Shown one piece after another: positions 11,364 to 23,115 of a stretch of 64,000 nt of DNA. This DNA comes from Apoda limacodes. Lineage: Eukaryota; Arthropoda; Insecta; Lepidoptera; Limacodidae. The stretch is from NCBI GenBank assembly GCA_946406115.1, contig OX291543.1, positions 32,762,815 to 32,826,814 of the forward strand, read 5' to 3'. Both the position numbers and the translations under genes were made by a program. A model generated the notes under the pieces. The model was given only the letters and a program-made list of their open reading frames with translations, had not been told where the DNA came from and did no database searches. The first letter of the stretch is position 1. Every line of letters starts with the position of its first letter.

Positions 11364-11844
11364 GACAAGCTTAGTGACGGGTTTATTTTTATTTTATAAT
11401 CCTAGTATTCCACTTTCGTTTCCCCACTATTCTTTAACGCCGCACGGTAAAAAAGAATTAGTTGAGCCAAGAGAATATCGTTTCATATATGCACCAACGA
11501 ATATTTACTTCATCTAAGATATTATTTCTCTTAAATATTTAAAATAATATGAAGTTATCACAAGATCAAATTTCATTGAACCAGTAAATAAAACTCTATC
11601 AATTTGAAACAATATTTAATTCATTGAAGAAAAATATGCTTCTTTATTTGAAACACTTAGTTTTCTTGGGCGTAGAACTTCGTGCTTTATTGCACGGAAG
11701 AAATTTCTAGTTCACACAAGAGAATAGTGCTCTTAACTAGACTACATCAGCTCTTAAATTAATAACATTATATTTTAGTTTAAAACAAAAAATGTTTCGG
11801 TCCAAAATGACATAGTTAACCGTCAAGATTAAATAAAGTTTTTT

Positions 11845-12045
11845 TAAAATGCCCTACGCCTCTTTTCTGGAGGCTTGGGCCATATAGAGTCAGTCTACCG
11901 CACTGACTTAGTGTGTCTTAGCGGACGTTGTCGAGCTAGTAGTGCCCTACTGCAGAGGCACAGGCCTCTTTTACTTGAGGCTTGGGCCATATAGGCAGTC
12001 TACCCGCACCGCCTTTATATGGACTTTGTCGAGCTAAGGTAGCTA
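11845..12045. repeat. Imperfect tandem dimer of about 110 bp
   Basis: The blocks GAGGCTTGGGCCATATAG and TTGTCGAGCTA occur twice, near 11870 and 11925, then again near 11978 and 12027, with about 105-110 bp between copies. The linker TGCAGAGGCACAGGCCTCTT lies between them. The sequence looks like a dispersed repeat that was tandemly duplicated. There is no coding content. Confidence 0.5.
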
Positions 12046-12130
12046 TTCTCGCCTTTAGCTGATTATACAGCGTTATGTTTAATTATAATTGTTATGACTA
12101 TTTAACGATCCTTCTTAAACATGGAAGAAA

Positions 12131-12201
12131 AGCGGTCACCCATCCAAATACTGACCACGGTCGACGTTGCTTAACTTCGCTTATCGTTTCTGATAGACGA
12201 A
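12131..12201 (-). repeat. 5S rRNA-derived fragment (SINE3-like)
   Basis: On the minus strand this reads GAAGTTAAGCAACGTCG, then GTGGTCAGTATTTGGATGGG and TGACCGC. This is the internal promoter half of animal 5S rRNA with substitutions. The ends of a real 5S gene are missing, and a second fragment occurs at 38254-38320, so a 5S-derived SINE or retro-copy is more likely than a functional gene. Confidence 0.65.
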
Positions 12202-12349
12202 TGCGACTGTTTGCTGGATGCTTGTGGTGCGGCGGCAAAGAGGATATCTCCTGCCAGGCGAGGTGTTATGCCTGGGGACCGCCGTGGTCCACTTATCATT
12301 CTGTTCGGTTTTCTATATATACTCATGGACAGAAGAAACTTTGATAGCG

Positions 12350-14020
12350 CGATGTAGGACGCGTGACGTCAGCCTTGCTTGTAGCGGTATGATATGATCC
12401 GCTACAAGCTTTACAATTCTCAGAAAATAATTAACTGTAGGTTTCTCGCATAAACTGATACTAATTTGACGCACAAAACCCTACAATAAACAATTATTTA
12501 AAATTAAAAGCCAACACGAAATCCTATGAAGGACAGTGATGAGATTCATTCAATTTTGAAAATGCAAGTATTTACTTAAACGAAAAGAAAATTCGTTTAA
12601 AGGTATACTAGTTGATTAATTTCAACGAAAATGTTTAATATTTTAAAGCAGGTATTTTATTTGTTTCGACTAAAACAATAGTTTTAGCATAAAATATCAG
12701 ATTTTGAGTCAAGAATCTAACAAATTCTGTTAAAATTATTATTTTCTCTAATTCAAAACAATATTATCTTAACTGAACATTTCACTGGCTTTGATTTAAG
12801 ATACAATTATTTTCATCGAAAAATATAGTTTTTAATAAGTGACGTCGCAGATTTAAGAAAACCATGATTTTGGCGCAAAATAAATTATATTAAAGCAAAA
12901 TAAATTTTTTTTTCAAACGAAGAAAAATAAAATGTTGCATATAAAAATGTATTTATTTTATACAAGAACATTAACTGTCTTAGGGTAATTAATTTAAGTT
13001 TGGTTGATCTAAAACGAACATTTATTTGGTTAAAAAAAAATTTGTTCATACGAAAAGAAGTTTATCAATTTCGATTGATAAAATGATTTTTTTTCTGGGA
13101 AATAATATTGCCTTCTGTGAACAAAATATGTCCAAAATAGTTGGATTTCTTGACTGAATGCAAATTACTTTGGTGGAATAGAACTTGGAAACTCTTTTAT
13201 TTCCGTGCGTATTGCGTTAGTAATAAGGTTCAAACTTCAATTTGGCGGTGTTACGATTTGAGGAAAGATAGTGTTTTCCTTCCTTAAACCATACCTTAGA
13301 AAAAGCAATATAACATTTAATCGCAAGAACCCTAGTAGGACATTCATCCAAATCTAAAAAAAGTATCCACGGGCGATTATGACGCACCTATTATATAAAA
13401 TTTATATGAACTACGCGCAGTAATTACAAAGCGCTAAGCGAAAAATTACAAATTTTAACTACAGCCACTTTTTTTTTCTTTAATTCCCTAGGTTTATCCG
13501 GCGGTGGCGTTGTTCTCTCTACTTCCATTCTCGCCATTTTTATTGTTATGTTTATTTTTATATAAGTATATTTATTTATTCACCTCATATTTTCATCTAA
13601 TTACTCGCAAATGTGATGAAAAACATGCGAACTGTGCTCCCACGTAAAGTAATAAAAATGACGATTTGTGCAATAAAATAGTGTAGAAAATAATGTCAAA
13701 AAAAGGATTGATGAAAAAAAATCACTTTTCGCAAGTTATTACACTAATCTGCTTGCTATTTTTGAATTACAAACTAAATTTTTCAAATAATTATTCGAAT
13801 CAAACAACAAATGTTTTTCTGTCTGTGTTGCCATGTCTTTAGGTACCTTCATTTCCCATTTTTCCCACTAGCTTAGTAAGGCGAATACTGAAACGACAAT
13901 ACATATTTTTTACCTAACGTCACTTACATCCATTACATTATTTCAGGTTGATAAAGTATTTATGTATTGATGACCCCTGTGACACATTGTATCTATAGAA
14001 CAAAAACCTTTACTCTAGGC
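12350..14020. other. AT-rich intergenic stretch, no gene recognised
   Basis: Mostly A/T-rich sequence with short runs and small hairpins (for example around 12585-12600). I see no coding frame and no repeat that I can name. Confidence 0.45.
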
Positions 14021-14026
14021 TACTTG

Positions 14027-14135
14027 AGAAATTAAGAAAAGACTCATTGGTACACGCCGACCCCGGGGTTCGAACCTCCGCCACTTGGGACGTAAAGTGA
14101 AAGTTAAACCCCTCGGCCACCACCGACTGGTTTAA
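14027..14135 (-). mobile_element. tRNA-like SINE head, truncated
   Basis: On the minus strand it contains the A-box-like GTGGCCGAGGGGTTTAA and the B box GGTTCGAACCCC of RNA polymerase III promoters, followed by CCAATGAGTCTTTTCTTAA. The same head occurs intact at 54242-54527. The 3' body differs after CTCAAGTA, so this copy is truncated or belongs to another subfamily. Confidence 0.7.
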
Positions 14136-14139
14136 TGAA

Positions 14140-16740
14140 CTACGAAATTAATTAATTACCGTATGTTATACATAAATAGTTAAAAAAATATCTTTTCTCT
14201 TCAACGAACTGTAACGTTTACGTTACGCTTTGGACTCTTTATATAAAATTTCAACTTAGGTCACCTAATACAGGTACTTTATTAGCAAGACAGTGTACGC
14301 ACACGCGCAATTGGGTGTGTAAAATTATAGGGCGAGTGTAATTTGCATTGTTTGTGTTATAATTTTTTTTTTCATTTATTTACTGTAACAAACACAATAC
14401 ATATAGATATAATCTGCCAAACTGTGCAACATTTTGTCGGCAGTAGTTCTCGTTTTATATTTACAGTGAATATATTTAGGTATAGAATAACATGCAGCTT
14501 TGTGCCATTAGTGCCATTACACAGACGTCATAAGTATTACGTCGTCGACGTCAATCAGTTATATAAGTTATTTAATTACAACGATAAACTTATTAGGTGT
14601 TGACAAAAACAAATATAATGTACTTAGAAGGGTTTTTGTTGGATTTTCTTTTAGAAAACTAATAAAATGTTATACTAAAATCTTTTAGGTGCCGTAGTTC
14701 CGGTAATATTTAAATGACACTGTAACTTACAAAACACTGATGAGTATGAAATTCATAATAAGTGTTGATTGAGAAAATTGTACACATTTAAACAATAGCC
14801 TTGTGATCTTACTCCTGCGGTTCCAAGCGGCCGCTCTAACAATATCAGCAATATCGGTTTCGCAAAATAAATATAGTAAATATTCTAGTATTTACGCATT
14901 GAATGTGCTCTGTGCTCTATGTCAAGGGTGCTGGTACCGGTCGGCTCTATCCCTCCCACTCCACATCCTAGACTGAGAAGTCCTACACTACCCTCCCTAT
15001 CTACTCCTTCTTACTGGTGTCTTGGGCAGAGGTAGTAGGCACACATAGGAATACCATGAGATGGACGGGACACTACTAGAATCACTCACTAATGCGTACT
15101 GGAAACGCCGCATACTTCCAGTGGTTCAGGACCCTCCGTTTCTTCAATTACCACCTTTTTGAACGTTTGCGCTGTTCTCGCCCGCAGTTTTGAGCACTCT
15201 ACAGAACCCCCTCATCGACAGTTATTTTCCTATGTGACCCGTTCCTGGAGTCCTTGCATTGGAACGCTGGCTGGTAAGACGCTGGCACGGAACGGAACGC
15301 AAAGGCATGTGCTCTCTGTTGACTAGTAATGAATGCGCTCTTTGTTAAATTTGACGGCACTTACGGTCCGCATTTAACGCATTGGCTGCACATGCTCAAA
15401 AGGTAGAACAGTGAATGTTCTTTTAAAACAGTCAACAGTTGTTTGTTGACTTTTGGTGAACAAAACGATTTCAATGGATTTGTGATGCGATAGCTTTCTA
15501 TGTTATTAAAAATCTTCTCAACAAAACATGGCTATTGTTACAAGACGGGACATATGAATAACGTACACGGTTGCCATGGTAGAGAAGGATGGATTCTGTT
15601 TTGTGCACCTATTTATAGTTAAGCATTACAGTATAGTATATTTGGCACCTACTTTAAGGTTTTAACATGCATTATATGGCCATGGTTAACGGATTGCTAC
15701 CTTTGTAGCAAAGGCTTACGTTCTATCTCGAAATAATGTGTCATCGTAAGTGAAAATAAATTGTAGTATCGAATAAAAGTAAGACCTCCCTAGTTTGGGG
15801 TGATCACTTTAAGGTTGGTAACACTGAAATTACGCACACAGATGTAAAAATGATAGTCGTATTAGCTGATTTACACACATATTGATAGGAAAATGGCTCG
15901 CAATACTCCGTTTGATGTTGTTTCGGACACGGTATCTAGACGTATAAGTCATATTTGCCTAATTATCTACGTAAACAGTTTCACTTCTCTGACGATAAGC
16001 CTATTAGATCTCATACCTCTCCTAAAGACACCCAAACATATCTCTGCCGTCTTCAGTCAATCTTTAACCGTTAATGCTGTAATGGAATTCTTTGCCTCAG
16101 CACTATTCGTGATAGTTCATCAAGTCTTAGAAATAATACAACAAATTCATCAATATATGTATAAATATAAACGTATGTGTATAAATATTTTTAGGTATGT
16201 ATATATGCACGATTTTTCCTCTAAAGGGGGTGACCAGTGACTGGACACACCCCCACACCATAACGTGGGAGACGGCTATTTTCGTTCTTCGTGACTGACA
16301 AGTGGTGAGCCTAATGCCGTCACACTGTTTGTGTAACTTCATACATATATGTCCCCATACGTCATTAATACAAACTTTAAAAAAATTACGGTGAAAATTA
16401 AAGAACAGACAGAATTATATAGTTTGACTATTGACGAACTACAAGTCAGGGCCTCGTTCATAAAATTTGTATTGCTGTCAGTGCGGGTTAACTCAGTTGG
16501 GTTTATTAATGCGCCTCAAGATTGAGCAGAGCTAATATATGTATAGAAAGTATCTGTAATTATATCTGTATCTATGTTATTGCATATGTATTTCTTCATA
16601 TTGAATTAGTATTTATCTGATTTAATTAAAATTTTAGCTGTAAGTTTAATATTTAAAATAAAACACTTCAGTAAAATACTGAAGTAGAATTTCAGTAAGG
16701 GGGTTGTACTTTGATGCCGTTAAAGTTAAAAAAAAAAATT
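14140..16740. other. Intergenic stretch, no gene recognised
   Basis: A 115-codon hydrophobic frame at 15893-16240 has no recognisable family. Its second half is low-complexity, so I do not call it a gene. A CT-rich segment near 14940-15200 looks like repeat debris. Confidence 0.4.
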
Positions 16741-16744
16741 GTTG

Positions 16745-16860
16745 ATATTTGGGACGTGACGTAGGTATGCAGGTTTCCTCTCGATGGTTTCCTTCACCGA
16801 AAAGACAGTAGAGTAAATAATGATGAAATTAAGAAATAAGGCTCATTGGTCGACCATAAC
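16745..16860 (-). repeat. SINE body fragment
   Basis: On the minus strand it has CCAATGAGCC followed by TTAATTTC and then the GAGGAAACCTGCATAC block. These are the middle blocks of the SINE at 54242-54527. The tRNA-like head is absent. Confidence 0.5.
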
Positions 16861-17382
16861 CAAAACAGAATTTGCATCTAAATCCAAGATTCGAATAAAT
16901 GAAACGCTAAGTATGCAATATGATGTAGCCGTGAATAATAATTGATATAAATTAAAAACTCGTCAAGTTTGTATTTCGAACGAGTACGGACGGACGCTGC
17001 TGCTAGGCGGTTATCTCGTGGCTTGCAGTGGTTAGCGACAGAATCGCCATGGGGCGGTGTACATTGCGCGCCGAAAAAATAACGAAGCTTTATTTTTACG
17101 TTCCGAAATTCACCATGATAGTTATTGAAATATAACCACTTGTAATAATAACTAAAATTTTGCGGTGCTTACGATCAACTTCATTTTGGCACGGATATAG
17201 ATGTAGGGACCGAGATAAAAAACGAATACACTTATTCCGATCGAGAGTACCCACAGGAATATTTTTTCCGCTGGTGAAACATCGTATCGCAGCGCATCGT
17301 CTGATACTTTATTAGATAAATGATGCAGTTACCTCTCAACTCTCAATAAGTACTTCGACTTAACTTATTACATGATAGGTAC

Positions 17383-17812
17383 TTTTTAGGGTTCCGTACC
17401 TCGAAAGGAAAAAACGGAACCCTTATAGGATCACTTTGTTGTCCGTCCGTACGTCAAGACCCTTTTTCTTGGTAACGCGTAGAGGTTTCAAGCTAAAATT
17501 TATATCAAATACTCAGGTCTACTGTCCCTTGGAGCTGTGAAAAAATCAAACTACTAAGCCAACGCAATCATAAGATACAGCCGTTTATGCCGCAAATTTA
17601 CGCCAATTTTCGAAATTCGTTAGGGAATCAAAACCTACATGGTACTTTCCGTAAATTCAGAATCTTGAAAGGTACGAAGCAACGTCTTATAGCACAGATA
17701 AAAGAAAAATTACGAAAAACGTAAATTTTTAGTTGCATCCAATCTAATTTTACATACAGGTTTGTACGGAACCCTCGGTGCGGAAGTCCGGCTCGCACTT
17801 GGCTGGTTTTTA
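17383..17812 (+). repeat. GGTTCCGTAC dispersed repeat, nearly full length
   Basis: About 430 bp running from TTTTTAGGGTTCCGTACC to GCTCGCACTTGGCTGG. AGGGTTCCGTAC occurs near the left end and its complement GTACGGAACCCT near the right end, so the subterminal parts are inverted. I recognise this as one of the commonest lepidopteran repeats. Other copies here are at 38159-38592 (opposite strand), 48290-48885 (degraded) and a fragment near 41275-41400. Confidence 0.75.
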
Positions 17813-18894
17813 TTAATTGTGACTGTTTCCATTAGAAATTAGAATCCGAAATCTTTCTGCGGGGATATAAAATGGTGTTTTGTTTTGAGTTTTAGAGCGA
17901 GATGTGTCGATCGATGTGTACTTATATGTTAGTCTTTTCATATACCTACCTTAATAAAATGATATCGCCCAAACACCGATACAGTCTACCATTCTTCTAA
18001 AACATTTCATAAAAAAATTGTTGACAAACATTGTACGCATTGAATGCATATGAGGGCATTCAATAATTCTATTGACCATGATATGTTATATATGGCGTCA
18101 TATCCAGGCCGCATTCAATGCATTGGTTGTGCATGTTCGAGAAGTAGAGTAGTAGGTAGATGCGCTGTTTTAATTTACGCGGTGTTAGAAAACTTAAAGG
18201 TCATTGCTATAAAATTATTTTATTTTCGGACCGCATTATTGCAACTTTGCTACTGCCAAGGCGGCAATGTAAACCGTACAATGGTATTTTTTTCTGTATT
18301 TCATAATAAAGGTGTTTGTTACGGCCAGTGATTTGGTTTTTTGTCTCACTTAGATACGGTATCATAAAAAATGGCATAGCAACACGTAGGCGCAAAAAGT
18401 TAGAATATAAAATTGATCGATGTGAGTTGGAGCAAGATATTATGCTAATATGTTGCCAGGCTGGTGTCTACTGCAAGTGGCCGGGCTGCTGGCTCCAAGG
18501 TCAGTGCATGCTAGGTACCAGCACAAACCGTGGCTATTGTATGATGGACTAAACTAAGTTTGTATTGCATTTAGAATTTAATCTTATTTTCTGTCTTTAT
18601 AATTTATTTTAAGGGAAGACATTAAATTTGTCTTTGGTCTTTTTATGTTCGTGCTTCGATTTGTCGTCTATGGATAAATCTGGATGTTTTTTTGTATAGT
18701 ACTTTAATGTCATTGTGAGAGTTCTATTATGTCAACGAACTTTTAATAGTAGCATTTCTTGTCATTGCTGAGGCACACGAGGTACCAATGGTAGTACTAA
18801 TGGTATCAACCACCTAAATGTTGCTGGCACCTGCGTGACTGTCATGGGCACTTGAGCCTTTAACTTGACTGCCACGTCGTTTTTTTTATAATAC

Positions 18895-19245
18895 TAAGAT
18901 CGCAAACAAGCATACGGCCCCCCTGATGTTAAGCGGTTACTGAATGTTACCGTAGCCCCCGGACGCTTGCAACACTACTGTTGCCGACCCTTAAGGCCCT
19001 TAACATTTTCAAGGCCGGAGCGGTGCCGCGCCGCACGGTTCACTTCATATATCACTGGCCAATAAACATTTTATTACCTTTTCGTCACTAGGAACACTTA
19101 CAGAAGTGTTGGAACACGCACAGGGATACAAAGACTCTAAACTTAAAGGTTCGATATCTCTTGTGAGTTTGGGATTGTCAATAATTCTCACAGCTGGTCG
19201 AACCGAGTCATAAGGATATTTTGGTGGACCTGCCTAGAGATAGCA
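18895..19245 (+). repeat. Dispersed lepidopteran repeat (ACAAGCATAC...GAACAC family)
   Basis: It starts with GCAAACAAGCATACGGCCC, passes through TTGCCGACCCTTAAGG, and ends in a block carrying AACACGCACAGGGATACAAA and ATTCTCACAG. Parts of the same unit recur at 26985, 32935, 34805, 43325, 44845 and 55225, always in the + orientation. It is probably a LINE 3' region or a non-autonomous derivative. Confidence 0.6.
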
Positions 19246-21040
19246 GTAGTAGATAGTTTTGATTTAAATTGTAATGTATGTTGGATGTTGCGCGTTAAAT
19301 ATGTAAATTAATTATCCATTGTGCCTGTACCTGTACCTAATGTTCATTTTAAACTGTCGCATATATCATGACATGCTAATGGATAATTCAAAGTTAGTTT
19401 ATTTAAAATAGTGTCAATTCCCGAAACTATTGCCTACGTTTCAAAACGTTGCGCAAACAAGCAATGTATGTTACAATTTTGAATTTAAATCAGAAAAATA
19501 GAAATTCACTTATTCTGGTTCCAGGATGGTTATGAGATTATGACTTACATTGCTGATCTGTTTTAATTCCAAAAATTTTGGACTGTAAAGTGAAATTTAG
19601 ACTAACGCTATCAACAATGGTGTTGTAGAATGAAGATCATATTTATCTCCGAACTATATGTATTTGAGTTTCGAATTGAATTGGGTAGAGAAGACAGAAG
19701 TTGTAGACATCAACTTTTTTTTTCGATTAAGTTGTTAGTTGAGTTTATTTGTAGGTAGATATAAATATATAGAAGTAGCGATAATGTCTAGTTTCTTATT
19801 AAATTAACGATTTGCGAGCAAAAAAACGTGACAAATTATAGAAACGTCAGTTGAAAGTAATTTATTGAAGCGTTGCGGATATTTTTATGATCGGCCATAT
19901 TTTTTGTAGACTTGAAACTCGGTTCGTTGGAATTGGAGCTGTGAGCTTTAAGATAATATAGAAAGGTCACAACTCTTAGTAAATTAAATTTATACTATAT
20001 ATTTAGCTATAATATACCTATAGTTGATTAACATTAATATGGCGCCAAATGTAGAAGACAGAACTACCGCGTCTTTTGATAGTTTGGTGGGATTTATTTC
20101 AGACATTGACCGGTATTGGTTTAACATACATAGTTTTTTGGTATATCGGTAGTTACAACCATCGGTATTAGTGCAACATACACAATTTTATGGTTTATGA
20201 GTTGTCTCATCAACCTCTCAATCTCTCACCCTCTATATGGCCTTAGATGAACAGGTGCTCTAGGTTCTTCCGCATCCACATCTTTATCGCATCAGACTTA
20301 TCGATAAAATAAATATAGTGATAACACCTTAGGTAGTTCGATTGACTAATTTATCAACGCAGAATCGGTTCCTTTCATGACACTACCACGCAATAGGAAA
20401 GGATTTTTAATAATCTAGCCAATAAGAGTGTAAAGTAGATGTAAGTTTGTAACGGAAAATATTTCTTGATCGGTTTCACGTAAAATTTATTATAACTGAA
20501 CATTGTTATATAAAACGTGGCTTTTACCGTTTTTTGAAGTTCCTATTAAAGCAACTACTAATGTACCTAGTATATAAAGCTCCGTAAGTCCAGATGATGT
20601 ACCTATGATGCTAACATTGCACATTTAGCTTCTGGGGATAGAAATCGTGCATACATGAAACATAGTACAAATTACAGGTGCCTACTAATATTAAGGTTCC
20701 GTGAGATACCGTATGTTACCGACAGTGTAGGTAATAATATATTTTATGTAACAAGTGATTAACACATAAAATAGTGAGAAATGTGTTTGATACCGTCGCG
20801 ATAGGTAGGTGTCAGTTTATCTGATACCGAAGTAGTAATGTGGGTCACCGGGGGTTATTCACGTGGTGTTAGCGCGTTGTCACCGCTTGCAGCGCTGCTC
20901 TGTGCACTTTGCAACCGCTGATTGCGCTGCGCTAAATAGCACGTCAGCTCTTTTTGATACTCTTATGCAACTTGTCATCTTACAACTTATACGTATATAC
21001 TTATTGGGTGTTATAGTGATATATACATAGACCTTCCCAA
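19246..21040. other. Intergenic stretch, no gene recognised
   Basis: AT-rich, with no coding frame of convincing length on either strand. A GC-richer patch lies at 20870-20960. Confidence 0.4.
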
Positions 21041-21044
21041 TGAA

Positions 21045-21330
21045 CATTCGGTCCTCCGGCTTACTCATCCAGCCACTTCAGGCTAACTTTTTCAGGTCGT
21101 CGGCCTCCAGCACTCGTCAATCTATGGTCTTCATTCTAAAACTCATTTGTCCTAGCGCCTATCAGCTTTCCGACAGATATAAGACCTAGCCATTGCCACT
21201 TCAGCTTGCTTTTCTGTAGGCTATGTGGGTGATTTTTCTTTTTCGTCAAATCTGTTCTTTTTAATATCCTTAGAAGAAACTTCGAGCACTGACCTTTTCA
21301 TACCTTGCTGAGCTTCTTTCCACTTGTGAG
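21045..21330 (-). pseudogene. Decayed RTE-type LINE 3' coding fragment
   Basis: The + strand contains CATCCAGCCACTTCAGGCTA, AGGTCGTCGG and CATTGCCACTTCAGCTTGC. These are the complement of a conserved 3' coding segment of insect RTE-like LINEs (the region after reverse transcriptase). A second decayed copy lies at 25000-25330. Stops and indels are frequent. Confidence 0.5.
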
Positions 21331-21440
21331 TCAGGCCAACTGTTTATCCGTCCACGCTAGATGATAGGGTCGAGGAATTGGTTGTCTACGTAGTAGCAGT
21401 GTTTGTCGTTGGTGCGTACCAAGTTGATAGGTAGCTACAG

Positions 21441-21600
21441 CACACATAAAGCGTTTATCATACGCCTCTCAATTATACAATACAAATGAAGCGTTCATCA
21501 TAAACCTCTCAATGATACAGTACACATGAAGCGTCCATTATACGCCTCTCAATGATACAGTACACATGAAGCGTCCATTATACGCCTCCAATGATACTGT
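21441..21600 (+). repeat. Tandem repeat, about 4 copies of a 40-bp unit
   Basis: The units begin GAAGCGTCCATTATACGCCT and continue TCAATGATACAGTACACAT. Two inner copies are identical and the outer ones diverge. There is no coding content. Confidence 0.85.
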
Positions 21601-21854
21601 ATAGCTTGCTGCTAATGCTGGTACGCTACTTCTTAAAAAAACAATTTTTCGTGACTACTAGCACCACAGAAACAAATGGTGTGTGTATCGTCACAGAATC
21701 GTAACCGACAGCCTCTCGGTCTATAGAGTGGTCGAGAGTGGCAATACTGAACGATATTCTGTAGCTACAGGTAGACTATATTTAAATACAAGCAAATCGC
21801 ATTTCTTTGTATCTAAAGTATCCTAAACATTTCATTTAGCTTTTGAATGTTTTT

Positions 21855-22334
21855 TAAGTATTACTAGCTATAGTTTAATAGATTACAATCGGTGGTGTAC
21901 TCTAAGTATTACTAGCTATAGTTTAATAGATTACAATCGGTGGTGTACTCTAAGTATTACTAGCTATAGTTTAATAGATTACAATCGGTGGTGTACTCTA
22001 AGTATTACTAGCTATAGTTTAATAGATTACAATCGGTGGTGTACTCTAAGTATTACTAGCTATAGTTTAATAGATTACAATCGGTGGTGTACTCTAAGTA
22101 TTACTAGCTATAGTTTAATAGATTACAATCGGTGGTGTACTCTAAGTATTACTAGCTATAGTTTAATAGATTACAATCGGTGGTGTACTCTAAGTATTAC
22201 TAGCTATAGTTTAATAGATTACAATCGGTGGTGTACTCTAAGTATTACTAGCTATAGTTTAATAGATGACAATCGGTGGTGTACTCTAAGTATTACTAGC
22301 TATAGTTTAATAGATTACAATCGGTGGTGTACTC
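21855..22334 (+). repeat. Minisatellite, exactly 10 copies of a 48-bp unit
   Basis: The unit starts TAAGTATTACTAGCTATAGT and ends CGGTGGTGTACTC. The array is 480 bp, exactly ten units, and I see one substitution (AGATGAC instead of AGATTAC, near 22266, ninth unit). The near-identity implies very recent expansion or frequent homogenisation. An assembly artefact is the alternative. Confidence 0.92.
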
Positions 22335-22958
22335 TAAGATTTTAAGAGGCCCCTATGTTGATTTAAATTTTTCGGCTCTAGATTTCAGCAAGTAAGTACT
22401 CACATATGCCATGATTTTGATATTTGGACACTAAAAGCTTGATACTTTACCCTTAAAATACTTTTTTTTGAATTTTTCGTAAAATCTTTTAAACGAAAGG
22501 CAATTTATATGTTTCGCATTTTTCTTATATATTGTATATCCTAACGCAGGCACTTACTCAAACAGTTTTTTTATAATTATCTCTTTGCTTACGTCACTGC
22601 ATAGGTGGCATCCTAATTGCTTGATATCTTTTTAGTGAGCCTATCTGCATACCGCAGATGCTATAGGTATCTTTACCTATAGTCTAATTTTTTTTTTAAA
22701 TTTTGTTCTTAATCAAGTTACCGTCTTTTAGCAATCGAGCTCGAAACTAAGAGATTAAATCTTTATATTTCACTGATCTTCATAAAGATAGTAATAATGG
22801 ATTAGAAACAGCTAATTTAATAATAATTACCTTCATTTATTTTTAAGTTGGTGTAGGTAACACATTTTATTTAGCTATATTATTGTTGATGATCAGAAAC
22901 AACCTTTAAATCTTGCACAGCGTCCTCGGGATTAAAGTGCAACAAAAACAAAAACTAA

Positions 22959-23112
22959 GGGGCCATCCATTTAATACGTAACGCAAATTTTCGTAATTTC
23001 AGACCCCTCACAAGGTGTCTCACCTCACCTTGTCACACTTTTTTCCCAATTTTAGTAATTTGTCTTTATCACACTTTGCATTAGGCGCGTGACGTATTAA
23101 ATGGATGGCCCC
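22959..23112. mobile_element. Harbinger-like MITE, 154 bp
   Basis: The terminal inverted repeats start GGGGCCATCCATTTAATACG on both sides, with one mismatch in the next few bases (GTAACGC against GTCACGC). They are flanked by a direct TAA (22956-22958 and 23113-23115). A 3-bp TAA/TTA target duplication is typical of PIF/Harbinger elements. There is no coding content. Confidence 0.75.
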
Positions 23113-23115
23113 TAA

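Noticed and set aside
12131..12201. Functional 5S rRNA gene
   Set aside because: Both ends of 5S rRNA are missing and there are several substitutions. It is a derived fragment.
15893..16240. 115-codon hydrophobic frame, possible receptor-like fragment
   Set aside because: No motif of a receptor family could be confirmed, the end is low-complexity, and no adjoining exons were seen.
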